DNA from: an uncultured Bacteroidales bacterium | GTDB taxonomy: Bacteria > Bacteroidota > Bacteroidia > Bacteroidales > UBA932 | Length of the DNA: 27,395 nt | Direction of reading: 5' to 3' | Assembly (NCBI GenBank): GCA_946617545.1 | Contig: CAMOKK010000001.1 | Location: 1-27,395, forward strand | In this document: positions 1-8,293 of the stretch, one piece after another | How the letters are laid out: the number at the start of each line of letters is the position of its first letter | Numbering within the stretch: position 1 is the first letter of the stretch | Notes under the pieces: generated by a model | What the model was told of the DNA's origin: nothing | Databases searched by the model: none | What the model saw: only the letters and a program-made list of their open reading frames with translations | Position numbers and translations under genes: made by a program

Positions 1-368
1 ATCTTGGAAATCTCTGCCGGCTGGAAGCGGACAGGCCCCAGGTCGAACCACGAGTGGGAGCCCTTGACGTCGCTGGACACGAAGATAACCACCACCAGCA
101 GTCCCAGCACCAGGATGTAAAAGGGAATGCAGATGCTTTCCCACAGCCGGGACGGCAGCAGGAAAAGGATGGTGCCGGCCAGCCCAAGGGAGGTGAGAAT
201 CCAGACAAACTGTTTTCCGGCGCGGGAACTCCAGTCAAAGATGGAAGTGGAATCCGCGGAGTGGATGGAGGCATAGATATTGAGCCAGCCGATGAGCACC
301 AGCAGGAGGTAGGTCACGATGATGGACCAGTCGATGGACTGTCTTTTATGTGCTTGCTGCTCAGTCAT
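1..368 (-). CDS. rodA: RodA, SEDS-family peptidoglycan glycosyltransferase (N-terminal part, runs off the window)
   Basis: Polytopic membrane glycosyltransferase that polymerises lipid II during cell elongation, working with PBP2. Only about 122 N-terminal codons are in the window; the 3' end lies beyond base 1. The reading begins MTEQQAHKRQSIDWSIIVTY. Three hydrophobic segments follow, and then the SEDS signature GSHSWFDLGPVRFQPAEISK, the conserved FtsW/RodA loop. The start ATG (368-366) overlaps the last 8 bases of the PBP2 gene, so translation is probably coupled. It is the last visible gene of the mreBCD-mrdA-rodA operon. RodA rather than FtsW is inferred from that context. Confidence 0.93.
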   Translation of the reverse strand, partial: MTEQQAHKRQSIDWSIIVTYLLLVLIGWLNIYASIHSADSTSIFDWSSRAGKQFVWILTSLGLAGTILFLLPSRLWESICIPFYILVLGLLVVVIFVSSDVKGSHSWFDLGPVRFQPAEISK

Positions 369-2205
369 GTTTGACGCGGGACATCAGGTTGGCTTCTTTC
401 ATTCTCTTTTCCAAATCCGTGCGTTTCACAGCTCCCTTCAGGTACTTTTCTACCATGAGGGAGGCCATGGGAGCGGCGTAGGTGGCGCCAAATCCGCCAT
501 TCTCCACATAGCAGGCTACGGCAATCTTGGGCTTGTCCATGGGCGCAAAGCAGATGAACACGGAGTTGTCTGCTCCGCGCGGGTTCTGGGCCGTTCCCGT
601 TTTGCCGCAGATGTCTAAGGAATCCACGTGCGCAATCCAGGCCGTTCCGCCCATGCCCGGGCCGGAGTTCACGGCCCGCCACATGCCTTTCACCACTTTG
701 GGGAAGTGCAGGGTGTCCACCATGGTATACTGCTTCTCATAGAAGCGGGGCTCAATTTCTACGCCTTCAGAGGCCTTGATGATGTGCGGGATATAGTAAT
801 ACCCCCGGTTGGCGATGGTGGCACAGAGGTTGGCCAGGTGCATGGGCGTGGCCAGAATCTCGCCTTGGCCGATGGAAAGGGAAATCACGGTGGTGGAGTT
901 CCATCGGCCCTTCCCGTAGGAGCGGTTGTACGTCTTGGAGGTGGGGATGCTGCCCGAAAGCTCGGCGGGGAAGTCGCTCCCCAGTTTGCGCCCGAAGCCG
1001 AAACTTTCCACATATTCATGCCAGGCATCCAGGCCTTCGGCTACGTTTCCGTATTTCCGGTTGTCCAGGATGTTCTTGAGCACATAGCAGTAGTAGGCGT
1101 TGCAGCTCATCATGATGCTTTCCTCCATGTTCAGGGGAGACTTGTGCCCGTGGCAGCCCAGTTTGTGCCCGGCTCCAAAATGGTAGCCCCTGTTGCATGA
1201 ATACATCATTTCCGGACGCAAAACACCTTCCTGCAGGCCAATCAGGCCGTTCACCAGCTTGAACACGGAACCCGGCGGGTAGGAAGCCTGCACCGCCCGG
1301 TTATACATGGGCTTGTAAGGGTCCTGGGAAATCTCGTTCCAGTGTTTTCCGATATCGGCCAGCATGGAAACGTCTATGCCGGGGGCCGATACCAGCGCCA
1401 GAATCTCGCCGGTGGCGGGTTCGATTGCCACCAGCGAGCCCACCTTCCCCTGCATGAGCTCCTGCCCGTACTGCTGGAGGGTGGCATCGATGGTGGTGAC
1501 GATATTCTGCCCCGGAACGGCCTCTTTGTCCATTTCGCCATCCTTGTAGGGCTGCTCTATCTGGTTGAGGGAGTTGCGCAGGTAGATGTGGTATCCTTTC
1601 TCTCCGCGCAGCTCTTTTTCACGGGCCGCCTCGATGCCCGTCATGCCGGCGTAGTCTCCGCTCTTGTATTCTCCCGGATGGGCGTCCATGTAGGCCTGGT
1701 TCACCTCGGAAACATAGCCCAGCAGGTTGCCACCCGCGTTTACAGGGTAGTCGCGGATGCCGCGCACCTGGCCGCGGAAGCCGGGGAAGCGGTATTTCAC
1801 CTCATCAAAACGCATGTACGTTTCGGCCGGGAGGTTGCGGATCATGGTGACGGTTTGGAAGCCGATGCTCTGGCGGCGTTTGTTGTATTCCACCAGGCGG
1901 TTCCTGATAAAGCCGGGCTCCACATCCAGAACGGTAGCCAGCGCCAGGGTGTCGAAGGCCTTCACCTCGCGGGGCGTGACCAGAATGTCATAAGCCACTT
2001 TGTTGCCCACCAGGATGGTCCCGTTGCGGTCGTAGATGACTCCGCGGGTGGGGTAGATGGTCTCGTAGATGGTGGCGTTGCGGTCTGCGTCCTCCTTGTA
2101 GGAATTGTTCAGGATCTGGAGCGAGAATATCTTGCCCAGCAGCAGCAGTGCTGCCGCTCCCAGGCCGATGAGCAGGCGGATATGACGCCCTCCTTCGTCG
2201 TTCAT
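361..2205 (-). CDS. mrdA: Penicillin-binding protein 2 (elongation-specific transpeptidase)
   Basis: Class B PBP that cross-links peptidoglycan in the elongasome; a single-pass inner-membrane protein with a periplasmic catalytic domain. The 614 residues are normal for the family. A membrane anchor lies near residues 9-30 and the dimerisation domain covers roughly 45-220. The transpeptidase domain has all three active-site motifs: SVFK at 313-316 (catalytic Ser313), SCN at 367-369 and KTG at 535-537. A Cys/His-rich stretch at 337-354 lies where E. coli PBP2 has its zinc site, so metal binding is possible. The start ATG shares one base with the mreD stop (TAATG), and the 3' end overlaps rodA by 8 bases. 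Both junctions suggest translational coupling in one operon. Confidence 0.96.
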   Translation of the reverse strand: MNDEGGRHIRLLIGLGAAALLLLGKIFSLQILNNSYKEDADRNATIYETIYPTRGVIYDRNGTILVGNKVAYDILVTPREVKAFDTLALATVLDVEPGFIRNRLVEYNKRRQSIGFQTVTMIRNLPAETYMRFDEVKYRFPGFRGQVRGIRDYPVNAGGNLLGYVSEVNQAYMDAHPGEYKSGDYAGMTGIEAAREKELRGEKGYHIYLRNSLNQIEQPYKDGEMDKEAVPGQNIVTTIDATLQQYGQELMQGKVGSLVAIEPATGEILALVSAPGIDVSMLADIGKHWNEISQDPYKPMYNRAVQASYPPGSVFKLVNGLIGLQEGVLRPEMMYSCNRGYHFGAGHKLGCHGHKSPLNMEESIMMSCNAYYCYVLKNILDNRKYGNVAEGLDAWHEYVESFGFGRKLGSDFPAELSGSIPTSKTYNRSYGKGRWNSTTVISLSIGQGEILATPMHLANLCATIANRGYYYIPHIIKASEGVEIEPRFYEKQYTMVDTLHFPKVVKGMWRAVNSGPGMGGTAWIAHVDSLDICGKTGTAQNPRGADNSVFICFAPMDKPKIAVACYVENGGFGATYAAPMASLMVEKYLKGAVKRTDLEKRMKEANLMSRVKHD

Positions 2206-2717
2206 TATTTTCGGGAATCCGGGGCCAGGGCACCCAGGGTAAGGAGGGATATCAGGAAGCTGGCAACCAGCGAAGCGGAAAGGCGGATCCCGTTAAACCA
2301 CAGCGGCCGGGTTCCGGCGCCATCGGCCCAGATGTAGATGAGCAGGAACACCAGCAGCGAAAGGAACAAAGCGGTGGCCACTTTGCCGAAACCGAAGCGG
2401 GCCACGGAGAAATCTTCCTTGCGGGCGAAGAGTTCCGGGCCGAAAATCAGATTCACCAGACCCTTGCGCAGGTAGGCAACGGGTATGAGGGCTAGGGCGT
2501 TGAGGCCCAGCACCCCTTCTGAGAGGATGTCTATGGTGAGTCCGGACAGGCAGGCGATAAGCATGGCGCCGATGGTTCCGATGCGGAGGGGGATGCACAA
2601 GACCATCACGGGCAGAAGGGAGAGCGTGATGTACGGAGTGATATGGAAATAGTTGCTGAGCAGCAGTTGTGCCAGCAGCAGGAGGACATAGGCTATCCAG
2701 AATTCTCCGCGCTTCAT
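2205..2717 (-). CDS. mreD: Rod shape-determining protein MreD
   Basis: Small integral membrane subunit of the elongasome that associates with MreC. The 170-residue protein is almost entirely hydrophobic, with about five predicted membrane segments, beginning MKRGEFWIAYVLLLLAQLLL. MreD is weakly conserved, so the call rests on size, hydrophobicity and its place between mreC and mrdA. It overlaps mreC by 4 bases (ATGA) and mrdA by 1 base, as expected for tightly coupled operon genes. Nothing unusual is seen. Confidence 0.9.
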   Translation of the reverse strand: MKRGEFWIAYVLLLLAQLLLSNYFHITPYITLSLLPVMVLCIPLRIGTIGAMLIACLSGLTIDILSEGVLGLNALALIPVAYLRKGLVNLIFGPELFARKEDFSVARFGFGKVATALFLSLLVFLLIYIWADGAGTRPLWFNGIRLSASLVASFLISLLTLGALAPDSRK

Positions 2718-3523
2718 TCTGTAAATCCTTCTATTTCGTCCAGGGCGTCATTATGCACCACCATCACATAGCGGACGGCGCTGAAATCCTGGAACAGGGT
2801 TACTTTAATCTCGTTGGTGGCTCCGTTTACCACGCGGGCCTCCCCGGCAATTCCCAGCGGGATGTCCGGCGGGAAAAGGAGAGAGTGGCCGCTGGTATAT
2901 ACCGTATCTCCTACGTTGTAGTGGTACTGGAGCGGGATTTCCTTGAGGAGGGCTCCGTTGGAATGGATGCCGTCCCAAATCAGGATGCCGCTTCCGCCTT
3001 CGGTACCCAGGCGGGCACTGATGGAGATGTCATGGTTCTGAAGAGAAAGGGCGAAAGCATTGTTTTCGCTTACGGCGTCCACAATTCCCACCACGCCGGC
3101 CTGCGTGATGATTCCGGACTTTTCCTTGACGCCGTCCTCGAATCCGCGGTTCAGGATAATGTAGTTATGCTGCTTTCCGCGGCTCATTTTCACCACCTCC
3201 GCCGGGATGAGGGTGTATCCGGGGTGACGGCCTACACTCATGGTGTCTATACGCACCTGGCGCAGACGTTCCTTGGCCAGGGCCAGTTCCCGCTGAAGCT
3301 GTTCGTTTTCCCGGACCAGCTGTTTGTTCTCCTTGCCCAGCCGGAAGTAGTTGCTCACTTTTTCCGTGGAGCCCCAGACCGTTTCCATGAACGCATGACC
3401 AGCCCGCGCCACCCAGATGCGCTGCAGTTCCGAGCTGCGGGTAGTGAGATACAACATGGCCAGTTCCAGGGCGATGAACACCACCAGACTGGCCAGTTTA
3501 TACAGGAACCCCCGGCCCTTCAT
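2714..3523 (-). CDS. mreC: Rod shape-determining protein MreC
   Basis: Periplasmic scaffold of the elongasome that contacts PBP2 and links it to MreB/MreD. The 269 residues contain an N-terminal membrane anchor (about 9-27) and a charged coiled coil (about 55-92, including ENKQLVRENEQLQRELALAK). A beta-barrel domain follows, with the family hallmark NRGFEDGVKEKSGIITQAGV at 125-144 preceding VGIV. It begins only 3 bases after the mreB stop and overlaps mreD by 4 bases. It is transcribed from the mreB promoter; no internal promoter is seen. Confidence 0.94.
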   Translation of the reverse strand: MKGRGFLYKLASLVVFIALELAMLYLTTRSSELQRIWVARAGHAFMETVWGSTEKVSNYFRLGKENKQLVRENEQLQRELALAKERLRQVRIDTMSVGRHPGYTLIPAEVVKMSRGKQHNYIILNRGFEDGVKEKSGIITQAGVVGIVDAVSENNAFALSLQNHDISISARLGTEGGSGILIWDGIHSNGALLKEIPLQYHYNVGDTVYTSGHSLLFPPDIPLGIAGEARVVNGATNEIKVTLFQDFSAVRYVMVVHNDALDEIEGFTE

Positions 3524-3526
3524 GGC

Positions 3527-4543
3527 TTAACGGAGAAGGAAGGAGTAGTTGTCCGTGTTTTTGAGCGCGATGCAAGTACCGCGGGCCACGGCTCTCAGAG
3601 GGTCTTCCGCCACGTAGAACGGGATGTTCACCTTTTCAGAGAGGCGCTTGGCCAGACCACGGAGCAGGGCGCCGCCGCCGCTCAGGAAAATGCCGTTTTC
3701 CACGATGTCCGAGTAGAGCTCCGGAGGAGTCTGCTCCAAGACCTGCTGGATGGAGGCTTCCAAACGGGCGACGGATTTGTCCAGGCAGTGGGCAATCTCC
3801 TGATAGGGGATGAGGGCCTCTACCGGGTGGCCGGTCATCAGGTTGGGACCGCGCACCAGGAACGGTTCGGGTTCTTCGTCCAGCTGGGAAAGGACGGAGC
3901 CCACGGCAATCTTGATTTTTTCGGCCGTGGTTTCTCCCACCTTGATCACATGCTGCTGGCGGAGGTAGTTCTGGATGTCAGCCGTAAAGACGTCACCGGC
4001 TACACGGATGCTCTCCTGCTGCACGATGCCGCCCAGGGAAATGACGGCAATCTCCGTGGTGCCGCCTCCGATATCTACCACCATGTTGCCCTTTGGGGCT
4101 TCTACGTCCAGGCCGATACCCAGAGCGGCAGCCATGGGTTCGTAGATGAGATAGACATCCCGGCCTCCGGCATGCTCCGAAGAGTCACGCACGGCACGGA
4201 TTTCCACTTCCGTGGAACCGGAGGGAATGCCCACCACCAACTTGAGGTTGGGTGCGAAGAGACTGCGGCGGCGGGAGTTCACCTGCTTGATGAAGCCGCG
4301 GATCATCATTTCCGCCGCGTTGAAGTCTGCAATGACGCCATCCCTCAGCGGACGCACGGTCTTGATGCCGGGGTTGGTCTTTTCGTGCATGAGTTTGGCC
4401 TTCTGGCCCAAGGCTATGCACTTCCCTGTCTGGTTGTCGATGGCCACGATGGAGGGCTCGTCCAGGGCTATTTGTTCCCCTTGGAAGATGACGGTATTCG
4501 CCGTTCCCAGGTCAATGGCCAATTCTTGATTGAGGAATCCCAT
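3527..4543 (-). CDS. mreB: Actin-like rod shape-determining protein MreB
   Basis: Cytoplasmic actin homologue that forms membrane-bound filaments and orients the wall-elongation machinery. The start at 4543 gives MGFLNQELAIDLGTANTVIF and 338 residues, the usual MreB length. An in-frame upstream extension to 4735 is not used: it would run antisense into ispD and past the promoter. Actin-fold motifs are intact: phosphate-1 AIDLGTANT (9-17), phosphate-2 VDIGGGTTE (156-164) and the adenosine motif SGGGALLRG (288-296). First gene of the five-gene elongasome operon. A good -7 box (TAACTTTG) lies 33 bases upstream of the start. Confidence 0.96.
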   Translation of the reverse strand: MGFLNQELAIDLGTANTVIFQGEQIALDEPSIVAIDNQTGKCIALGQKAKLMHEKTNPGIKTVRPLRDGVIADFNAAEMMIRGFIKQVNSRRRSLFAPNLKLVVGIPSGSTEVEIRAVRDSSEHAGGRDVYLIYEPMAAALGIGLDVEAPKGNMVVDIGGGTTEIAVISLGGIVQQESIRVAGDVFTADIQNYLRQQHVIKVGETTAEKIKIAVGSVLSQLDEEPEPFLVRGPNLMTGHPVEALIPYQEIAHCLDKSVARLEASIQQVLEQTPPELYSDIVENGIFLSGGGALLRGLAKRLSEKVNIPFYVAEDPLRAVARGTCIALKNTDNYSFLLR

Positions 4544-4576
4544 ATCTGTAAGTTTCTGTTTCTGGCAATTATTCTC

Positions 4577-4584
4577 CAAAGTTA
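4577..4584 (-). promoter_or_regulatory. Probable -7 box of the mreB operon promoter
   Basis: The minus strand reads TAACTTTG, an exact match to the Bacteroidota -7 consensus TAnnTTTG, 33 bases upstream of the mreB ATG. A clear -33 TTTG is not present; TTTA at a spacing of about 22 is the nearest candidate. It would drive mreB-mreC-mreD-mrdA-rodA. Confidence 0.6.
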
Positions 4585-4596
4585 CGAAAAAATCCT

Positions 4597-4604
4597 TATA
4601 TTCG
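4597..4604 (+). promoter_or_regulatory. Possible -7 box for ispD
   Basis: TATATTCG matches TAnnTTTG except for one T-to-C change and sits 15 bases before the ispD ATG. If used, the 5' leader is only about 8-10 bases. It lies 12 bases from the oppositely oriented mreB -7 box, so the two divergent promoters would overlap. Confidence 0.4.
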
Positions 4605-4619
4605 CGTAAAGTTTTTGCG

Positions 4620-5324
4620 ATGGAGAGAAAAAAATATCTGGTGGTCACGGCGGGGGGCAGCGGAACCCGGATGGGCAGCGCCCTCCCGAAGCAGTTTCTG
4701 GAACTTCGGGGGAAGCCCATTCTGCGCCTTACCATAGAGCGTTTCCTGGAAGCTTGCCCGGACGTGCAGGTGATAACGGTGCTCCCTTCTTCTCATATGG
4801 GCACCTGGAGGGAGTACTGCGTAAGGGAAAGTTTCCTTTGCCCGCAGCGCCTGGTGGCCGGTGGATTCACCCGTTTCCATTCTGTCCAGAATGCCTTGGA
4901 ACAAGTGCCGGACGGGGCCGTCGTGGCTGTTCATGACGGTGTGCGTCCCTTCCTGTCGGCCAGGAGGATAGGCGAATTGTTCAATTTGGCCCGGGAGCAT
5001 CCTGCCGTAGTGCCGGTGATGCCGGTCACAGACACCCTGAAGGTGTTGGAAAAAAAGGCCGATGGTACCCTCGCCCTCGTGCCGGAGGTGGTGGACCGCA
5101 GCCGCATCTATGGTGCCCAGACCCCGCAGATTTTCCACAGCGAGCTGCTCAAGAAGGCTTATACCCAAGGGTTTGACACCCTTTTCACCGACGACGCTTC
5201 GGTAGCCCAAAAATATGGAATCCCTCTCACCTTCGTGGAAGGCGAGAAGCTCAATATCAAAATCACTACGCCGGAAGATTTAGTCCTGGCCCAGGCCATT
5301 CTCTCGCAGCTTTCCCAGAGGTGA
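4620..5324 (+). CDS. ispD: 2-C-methyl-D-erythritol 4-phosphate cytidylyltransferase
   Basis: Third committed step of the non-mevalonate (MEP) isoprenoid pathway: it joins CTP to methylerythritol phosphate in the cytoplasm. The start at 4620 gives MERKKYLVVTAGGSGTRMGS and 234 residues, typical for IspD. Visible motifs are the nucleotide-binding loop TAGGSGTRMG (10-19) with PKQFL just after it, HDGVRPF (105-111) and the C-terminal GEKLNIKITTPEDL signature. An in-frame upstream ATG at 4530 is rejected because it lies inside mreB on the other strand. The gene is monocistronic here and converges on the Lrp/AsnC gene with only two bases between stop codons, so no separate terminator fits between them. 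Confidence 0.94.
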   Translation: MERKKYLVVTAGGSGTRMGSALPKQFLELRGKPILRLTIERFLEACPDVQVITVLPSSHMGTWREYCVRESFLCPQRLVAGGFTRFHSVQNALEQVPDGAVVAVHDGVRPFLSARRIGELFNLAREHPAVVPVMPVTDTLKVLEKKADGTLALVPEVVDRSRIYGAQTPQIFHSELLKKAYTQGFDTLFTDDASVAQKYGIPLTFVEGEKLNIKITTPEDLVLAQAILSQLSQR

Positions 5325-5326
5325 TG

Positions 5327-5821
5327 TCAGTCCCGGCCCGTGTACGAGGTACTTTTGAAATCCTTCACCCACACCTGGCGCTCGATGGGCTCGTCCAGGG
5401 AAATCATGGTGTCCGTAGACTGGATGTAGGGAATCTTCTGGATGGTGTTCAGCAGCACCTCCATCAGGTGGTCGTTGTCTAAGCAGTAGAGTTTGGCCAG
5501 GATGGCGTACTTGCCGGTTACGAAATGACACTCCACAATTTCCGGAATCTTTTTCAGGTTGGCGATGACTTCCGGATACTTGGTGGATTCCGAAAGGGAG
5601 ATGCTCACGTAGGCGCATACGTTCAGGCCCAGGGCCTGGGGCTTGACCTGGAGGCGGGAACCGGTGATGACTCCGCCTGCTTCCAGCCTCTTGTAACGCT
5701 GATGGATGGCTGCACCGGAAACGCCGCACTCGCGGGCAATCTCCAGGAAGGGCATGCGGGCGTTCTTCACCAGGAAGGAAAGGATTTTCTGGTCTATCTC
5801 GTCAATGTGATAACTGGCCAT
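5327..5821 (-). CDS. Lrp/AsnC-family transcriptional regulator
   Basis: DNA-binding regulator of the feast/famine family, which usually senses an amino acid through a C-terminal RAM domain and forms dimers to octamers. At 164 residues the length is typical. The N-terminal winged helix-turn-helix spans roughly residues 5-60, with IDQKILSFLVKNARMPFLEI and the recognition-helix region VSGAAIHQRYKRLE. The RAM/ACT-like domain follows, with IVECHFVTGKYAILAKLYC. The effector and targets cannot be told from sequence. It has its own promoter-like box upstream and no operon partner in the window. Confidence 0.9.
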   Translation of the reverse strand: MASYHIDEIDQKILSFLVKNARMPFLEIARECGVSGAAIHQRYKRLEAGGVITGSRLQVKPQALGLNVCAYVSISLSESTKYPEVIANLKKIPEIVECHFVTGKYAILAKLYCLDNDHLMEVLLNTIQKIPYIQSTDTMISLDEPIERQVWVKDFKSTSYTGRD

Positions 5822-5848
5822 TTGCTTACAGTTTTAAACTAACCACAG

Positions 5849-5856
5849 CAAATTTA
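5849..5856 (-). promoter_or_regulatory. Probable -7 box of the Lrp/AsnC gene
   Basis: The minus strand reads TAAATTTG, an exact TAnnTTTG match, 27 bases before the start codon. No clean -33 element is seen because the region runs into the end of topA. Confidence 0.5.
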
Positions 5857-5867
5857 CGCAAATTTTT

Positions 5868-8171
5868 TTATTTTTTACGCCTGTAGAAAGATTTTTTTGT
5901 GGGAGCGCCCTGGCCGATAATCGCCTGACAATCAGCTTCCGTTAATTTTTCCGGGTCTGTTCCTTTGGGAATTTTGAAGTTGGATGCGCCCTGCTTAATG
6001 TATGGGCCATAGCGTCCGTTAAGCACTTTGATGTCCCCGAATTCGGCAATCGTGGTCTGGGCCGGTTTGGCCTCAGAGGACTCTTTGATGAGGGTTTCAC
6101 ATTCTTCCAGCGTGATGCGGAGCGGGTCTTTCCCGCGGGGTAATTTCACATTTTTATCCCCAAACTTCAAATACGGGCCGAAGCGGCCGCGGGTGGCCAC
6201 CACGTCCACGCCGTCCAGCTGTCCCACCACGCGGGGCAATTCCAGCAGTTTCAGGGCATCCTGGAGGGTGAGCGTCTCAATGAGCTGACCTTTTGCCAGC
6301 GAGGCACTCTGGCGCCGTTCCCCTTCGCCCTTCTGTACATAGGGGCCGAATTTCCCGAAGGCGGCTATCACCTTGTCTCCGTCGGGCGCTATGCCCAGTT
6401 CCCGGCTTACCTTGGTGTAGTTTCGGTCTTGCAGGACTTCGTCCACCTGGTGGTGGAAGGGGGTGTAGAAGGAGGCGATGACCTGGTTCCACACCTTCTT
6501 TCCTTCGGCCACCTGGTCAAAATCGGCCTCAACGTTGGCCGTGAAGTCGTAGTCCAGGATGTCGGCAAAATTCTTGACCAGGTAATCCGTCACGATGAGG
6601 CCTATCTCCTGGGGCAGGAGCTTGCCTTTCTCGGCCCCTACCACCTCCGTCTTCTGGCTGCTTTTGATGACACCGTCCTTGAGGCTCAAGTTGTTCACCT
6701 TAAAGCTCTTTCCTTCTTTGTCACCCTTGACGGCATAGCCGCGTCCCCGGGTGAGGGTGTCCACGGTGGCGGCATAGGTGGAAGGCCGGCCTATCCCCAG
6801 CTCTTCCAGTTTCTTGACCAGCGTGGCTTCGGAATAACGGAAGGGGGGTGCGGTGAATTTGCTCAAGGCGCTCACGCTTTCCTCAAGCAGGCGGTCTCCC
6901 TTTTTGAGGGCGGGCAGCACCACCTGGTCTTCGACCTCCGGCTCCTCGTCGCGGCCTTCCAGGTAAACCTTCATGAAGCCGTCGAAAAGGATTTCCACCG
7001 ACTGGATGCCATACAGCTCCGGCCGCTTGTCGGAAGCCACCTTGAGGGTGGTGTTCATCACGCGGCTTTCGGCCATCTGGGAGGCTACGGTGCGCTTCCA
7101 GATGAGCTCGTAGAGTTTTTTCTCCTGGGGCGTCCCCTCAATTTCCGCGTTGGAGATGTAGGTGGGACGGATGGCTTCGTGGGCCTCCTGGGCACCCTTG
7201 GACTTGGTGCGGTACTGGCGGGAATGGAGATACGCTTCTCCGAAGTTCTCCACGATATATTGTCCGGCCGTGGCTATGGCCAGACCGGACAGGTTGGTGG
7301 AGTCTGTTCTCATGTAGGTGATAAGACCTCTTTCGTAGAGCGTCTGGGCCACACGCATGGTGGTGGAAACGGGGAAGTGGAGCTTCCGGGCGGCTTCCTG
7401 CTGCAGGGTGGAGGTGGTGAAAGGGGCCGACGGCATCCTCACGCCTTCTTTCTTTTCGGCCGATGCGATGCTGTAGGTGGCTCCGATGCTGTCTTCCAGG
7501 AATTTCCGGGCTTCCTGTTCGGAGCCCAGGCGCGTGTCCAGGGTGGCCTTGACGGAGGTGCTCACCCCTTCCGGACGGAAGATGGCCTCTACCCGGTAAT
7601 AGGGCGTGGGCTCAAAGGCCATGATTTCCTTCTCCCGGTCTACAATCAGGCGAAGGGCCACGCTCTGAACGCGGCCGGCGCTGAGCTTGGGCTGAATCTT
7701 GCGCCACAGGATGGGGGAGAGTTCAAAGCCCACCAGACGGTCCAGCACACGGCGGGCCTGCTGGGCATTCACCAGGTTCATGTCGATGCCCCGGGGACGC
7801 TCAATGGCCTCCAGGATGGCACTTTTGGTGATTTCGTGGAAGACGATGCGGCGGGTCTTTGCGGCCGGAAGCTTGAGCGTTTCCAGCAGGTGCCAGGAGA
7901 TGGCTTCTCCCTCCCGGTCTTCATCGGAAGCCAGCCAGACCGTATCGGCCTCCTTGGCCAGCTTGGTGAGCTCCGCCACCACTTTCTTCTTGTCGGCGGG
8001 CACCACGTACTCCGGCTGGAAGCCGTTTTCCACATCCACGCCCAACTTATGCTCTTCCAAGTCCCGGATGTGGCCGATGGAGGCCTTCACCAGGTAATCT
8101 TTCCCTAAATACTGTTGGATGGTCTTTACCTTTCCGGGAGACTCTACAATGACTAAATTCGAACCCGCCAT
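5868..8171 (-). CDS. topA: DNA topoisomerase I (type IA)
   Basis: Relaxes negative supercoils by single-strand cleavage and passage. The start at 8171 (MAGSNLVIVESPGKVKTIQQ) gives 767 residues. An upstream in-frame extension of 16 codons is dropped because it contains the promoter. The Toprim domain has Glu9 (VESPGK) and the acidic DEDREGE at 83-89. The cleavage tyrosine is Tyr286 in LITYMRTDST. The C-terminus has no Cys4 zinc ribbons. Instead it carries repeats of the GRFGPYLKFG/GRYGPYIKQG type followed by a K/L-PRGKDP or KIPKGTDP motif, and ends in a basic tail (FYRRKK). This form is common in Bacteroidota. The gene is transcribed divergently from the class A PBP gene. Confidence 0.96.
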   Translation of the reverse strand: MAGSNLVIVESPGKVKTIQQYLGKDYLVKASIGHIRDLEEHKLGVDVENGFQPEYVVPADKKKVVAELTKLAKEADTVWLASDEDREGEAISWHLLETLKLPAAKTRRIVFHEITKSAILEAIERPRGIDMNLVNAQQARRVLDRLVGFELSPILWRKIQPKLSAGRVQSVALRLIVDREKEIMAFEPTPYYRVEAIFRPEGVSTSVKATLDTRLGSEQEARKFLEDSIGATYSIASAEKKEGVRMPSAPFTTSTLQQEAARKLHFPVSTTMRVAQTLYERGLITYMRTDSTNLSGLAIATAGQYIVENFGEAYLHSRQYRTKSKGAQEAHEAIRPTYISNAEIEGTPQEKKLYELIWKRTVASQMAESRVMNTTLKVASDKRPELYGIQSVEILFDGFMKVYLEGRDEEPEVEDQVVLPALKKGDRLLEESVSALSKFTAPPFRYSEATLVKKLEELGIGRPSTYAATVDTLTRGRGYAVKGDKEGKSFKVNNLSLKDGVIKSSQKTEVVGAEKGKLLPQEIGLIVTDYLVKNFADILDYDFTANVEADFDQVAEGKKVWNQVIASFYTPFHHQVDEVLQDRNYTKVSRELGIAPDGDKVIAAFGKFGPYVQKGEGERRQSASLAKGQLIETLTLQDALKLLELPRVVGQLDGVDVVATRGRFGPYLKFGDKNVKLPRGKDPLRITLEECETLIKESSEAKPAQTTIAEFGDIKVLNGRYGPYIKQGASNFKIPKGTDPEKLTEADCQAIIGQGAPTKKSFYRRKK

Positions 8172-8187
8172 AAAATCAAATTTTCTG

Positions 8188-8220
8188 CAAAGTAAAGCAG
8201 AATTGCGGGAATTATCCAAA
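8188..8220 (-). promoter_or_regulatory. Probable topA promoter (-33 and -7)
   Basis: On the minus strand TTTG (8220-8217) is followed after 21 bases by TTACTTTG (8195-8188). This fits the Bacteroidota TTTG-N19-21-TAnnTTTG pattern with one mismatch in the -7 box. The box ends 16 bases before the topA ATG. Confidence 0.55.
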
Positions 8221-8229
8221 TTTTCTCAC

Positions 8230-8237
8230 TACTTTTG
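8230..8237 (+). promoter_or_regulatory. Probable -7 box of the class A PBP/ddl/prmC cluster
   Basis: TACTTTTG is an exact TAnnTTTG match, 56 bases upstream of the PBP start. No good -33 element is at the expected spacing (ATTG occurs at a spacing of 24). The -33 zone overlaps that of the divergent topA promoter. Confidence 0.5.
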
Positions 8238-8253
8238 TAAGTTGAATTTTGTC

Positions 8254-8270
8254 CAAGACCTAAGGTCTTG
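8254..8270. repeat. 17-bp perfect palindrome in the class A PBP leader
   Basis: The sequence CAAGACCTAAGGTCTTG has two perfect 8-base arms around a central A. It lies between the predicted PBP -7 box and the PBP start codon, about 16 bases downstream of the box. The position fits an operator for a dimeric regulator or a short mRNA hairpin. No U run follows, so an intrinsic terminator is unlikely. Confidence 0.55.
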
Positions 8271-8293
8271 CGCGTAGAAGAAATTTTGACCGA

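Noticed and set aside
54..374. Plus-strand frame at the left edge
   Set aside because: The opposite strand encodes the conserved RodA N-terminus in the same bases.
2669..4609. Long open frame on the plus strand opposite mreB and mreC
   Set aside because: It lies entirely antisense to well-conserved genes, has a His/Gly-rich composition and shows no domain; a by-product of GC-rich codon use.
6429..8108. Plus-strand open frame of more than 550 codons opposite topA
   Set aside because: Antisense to topA with no recognisable motif; topA has all its catalytic residues in the other frame.
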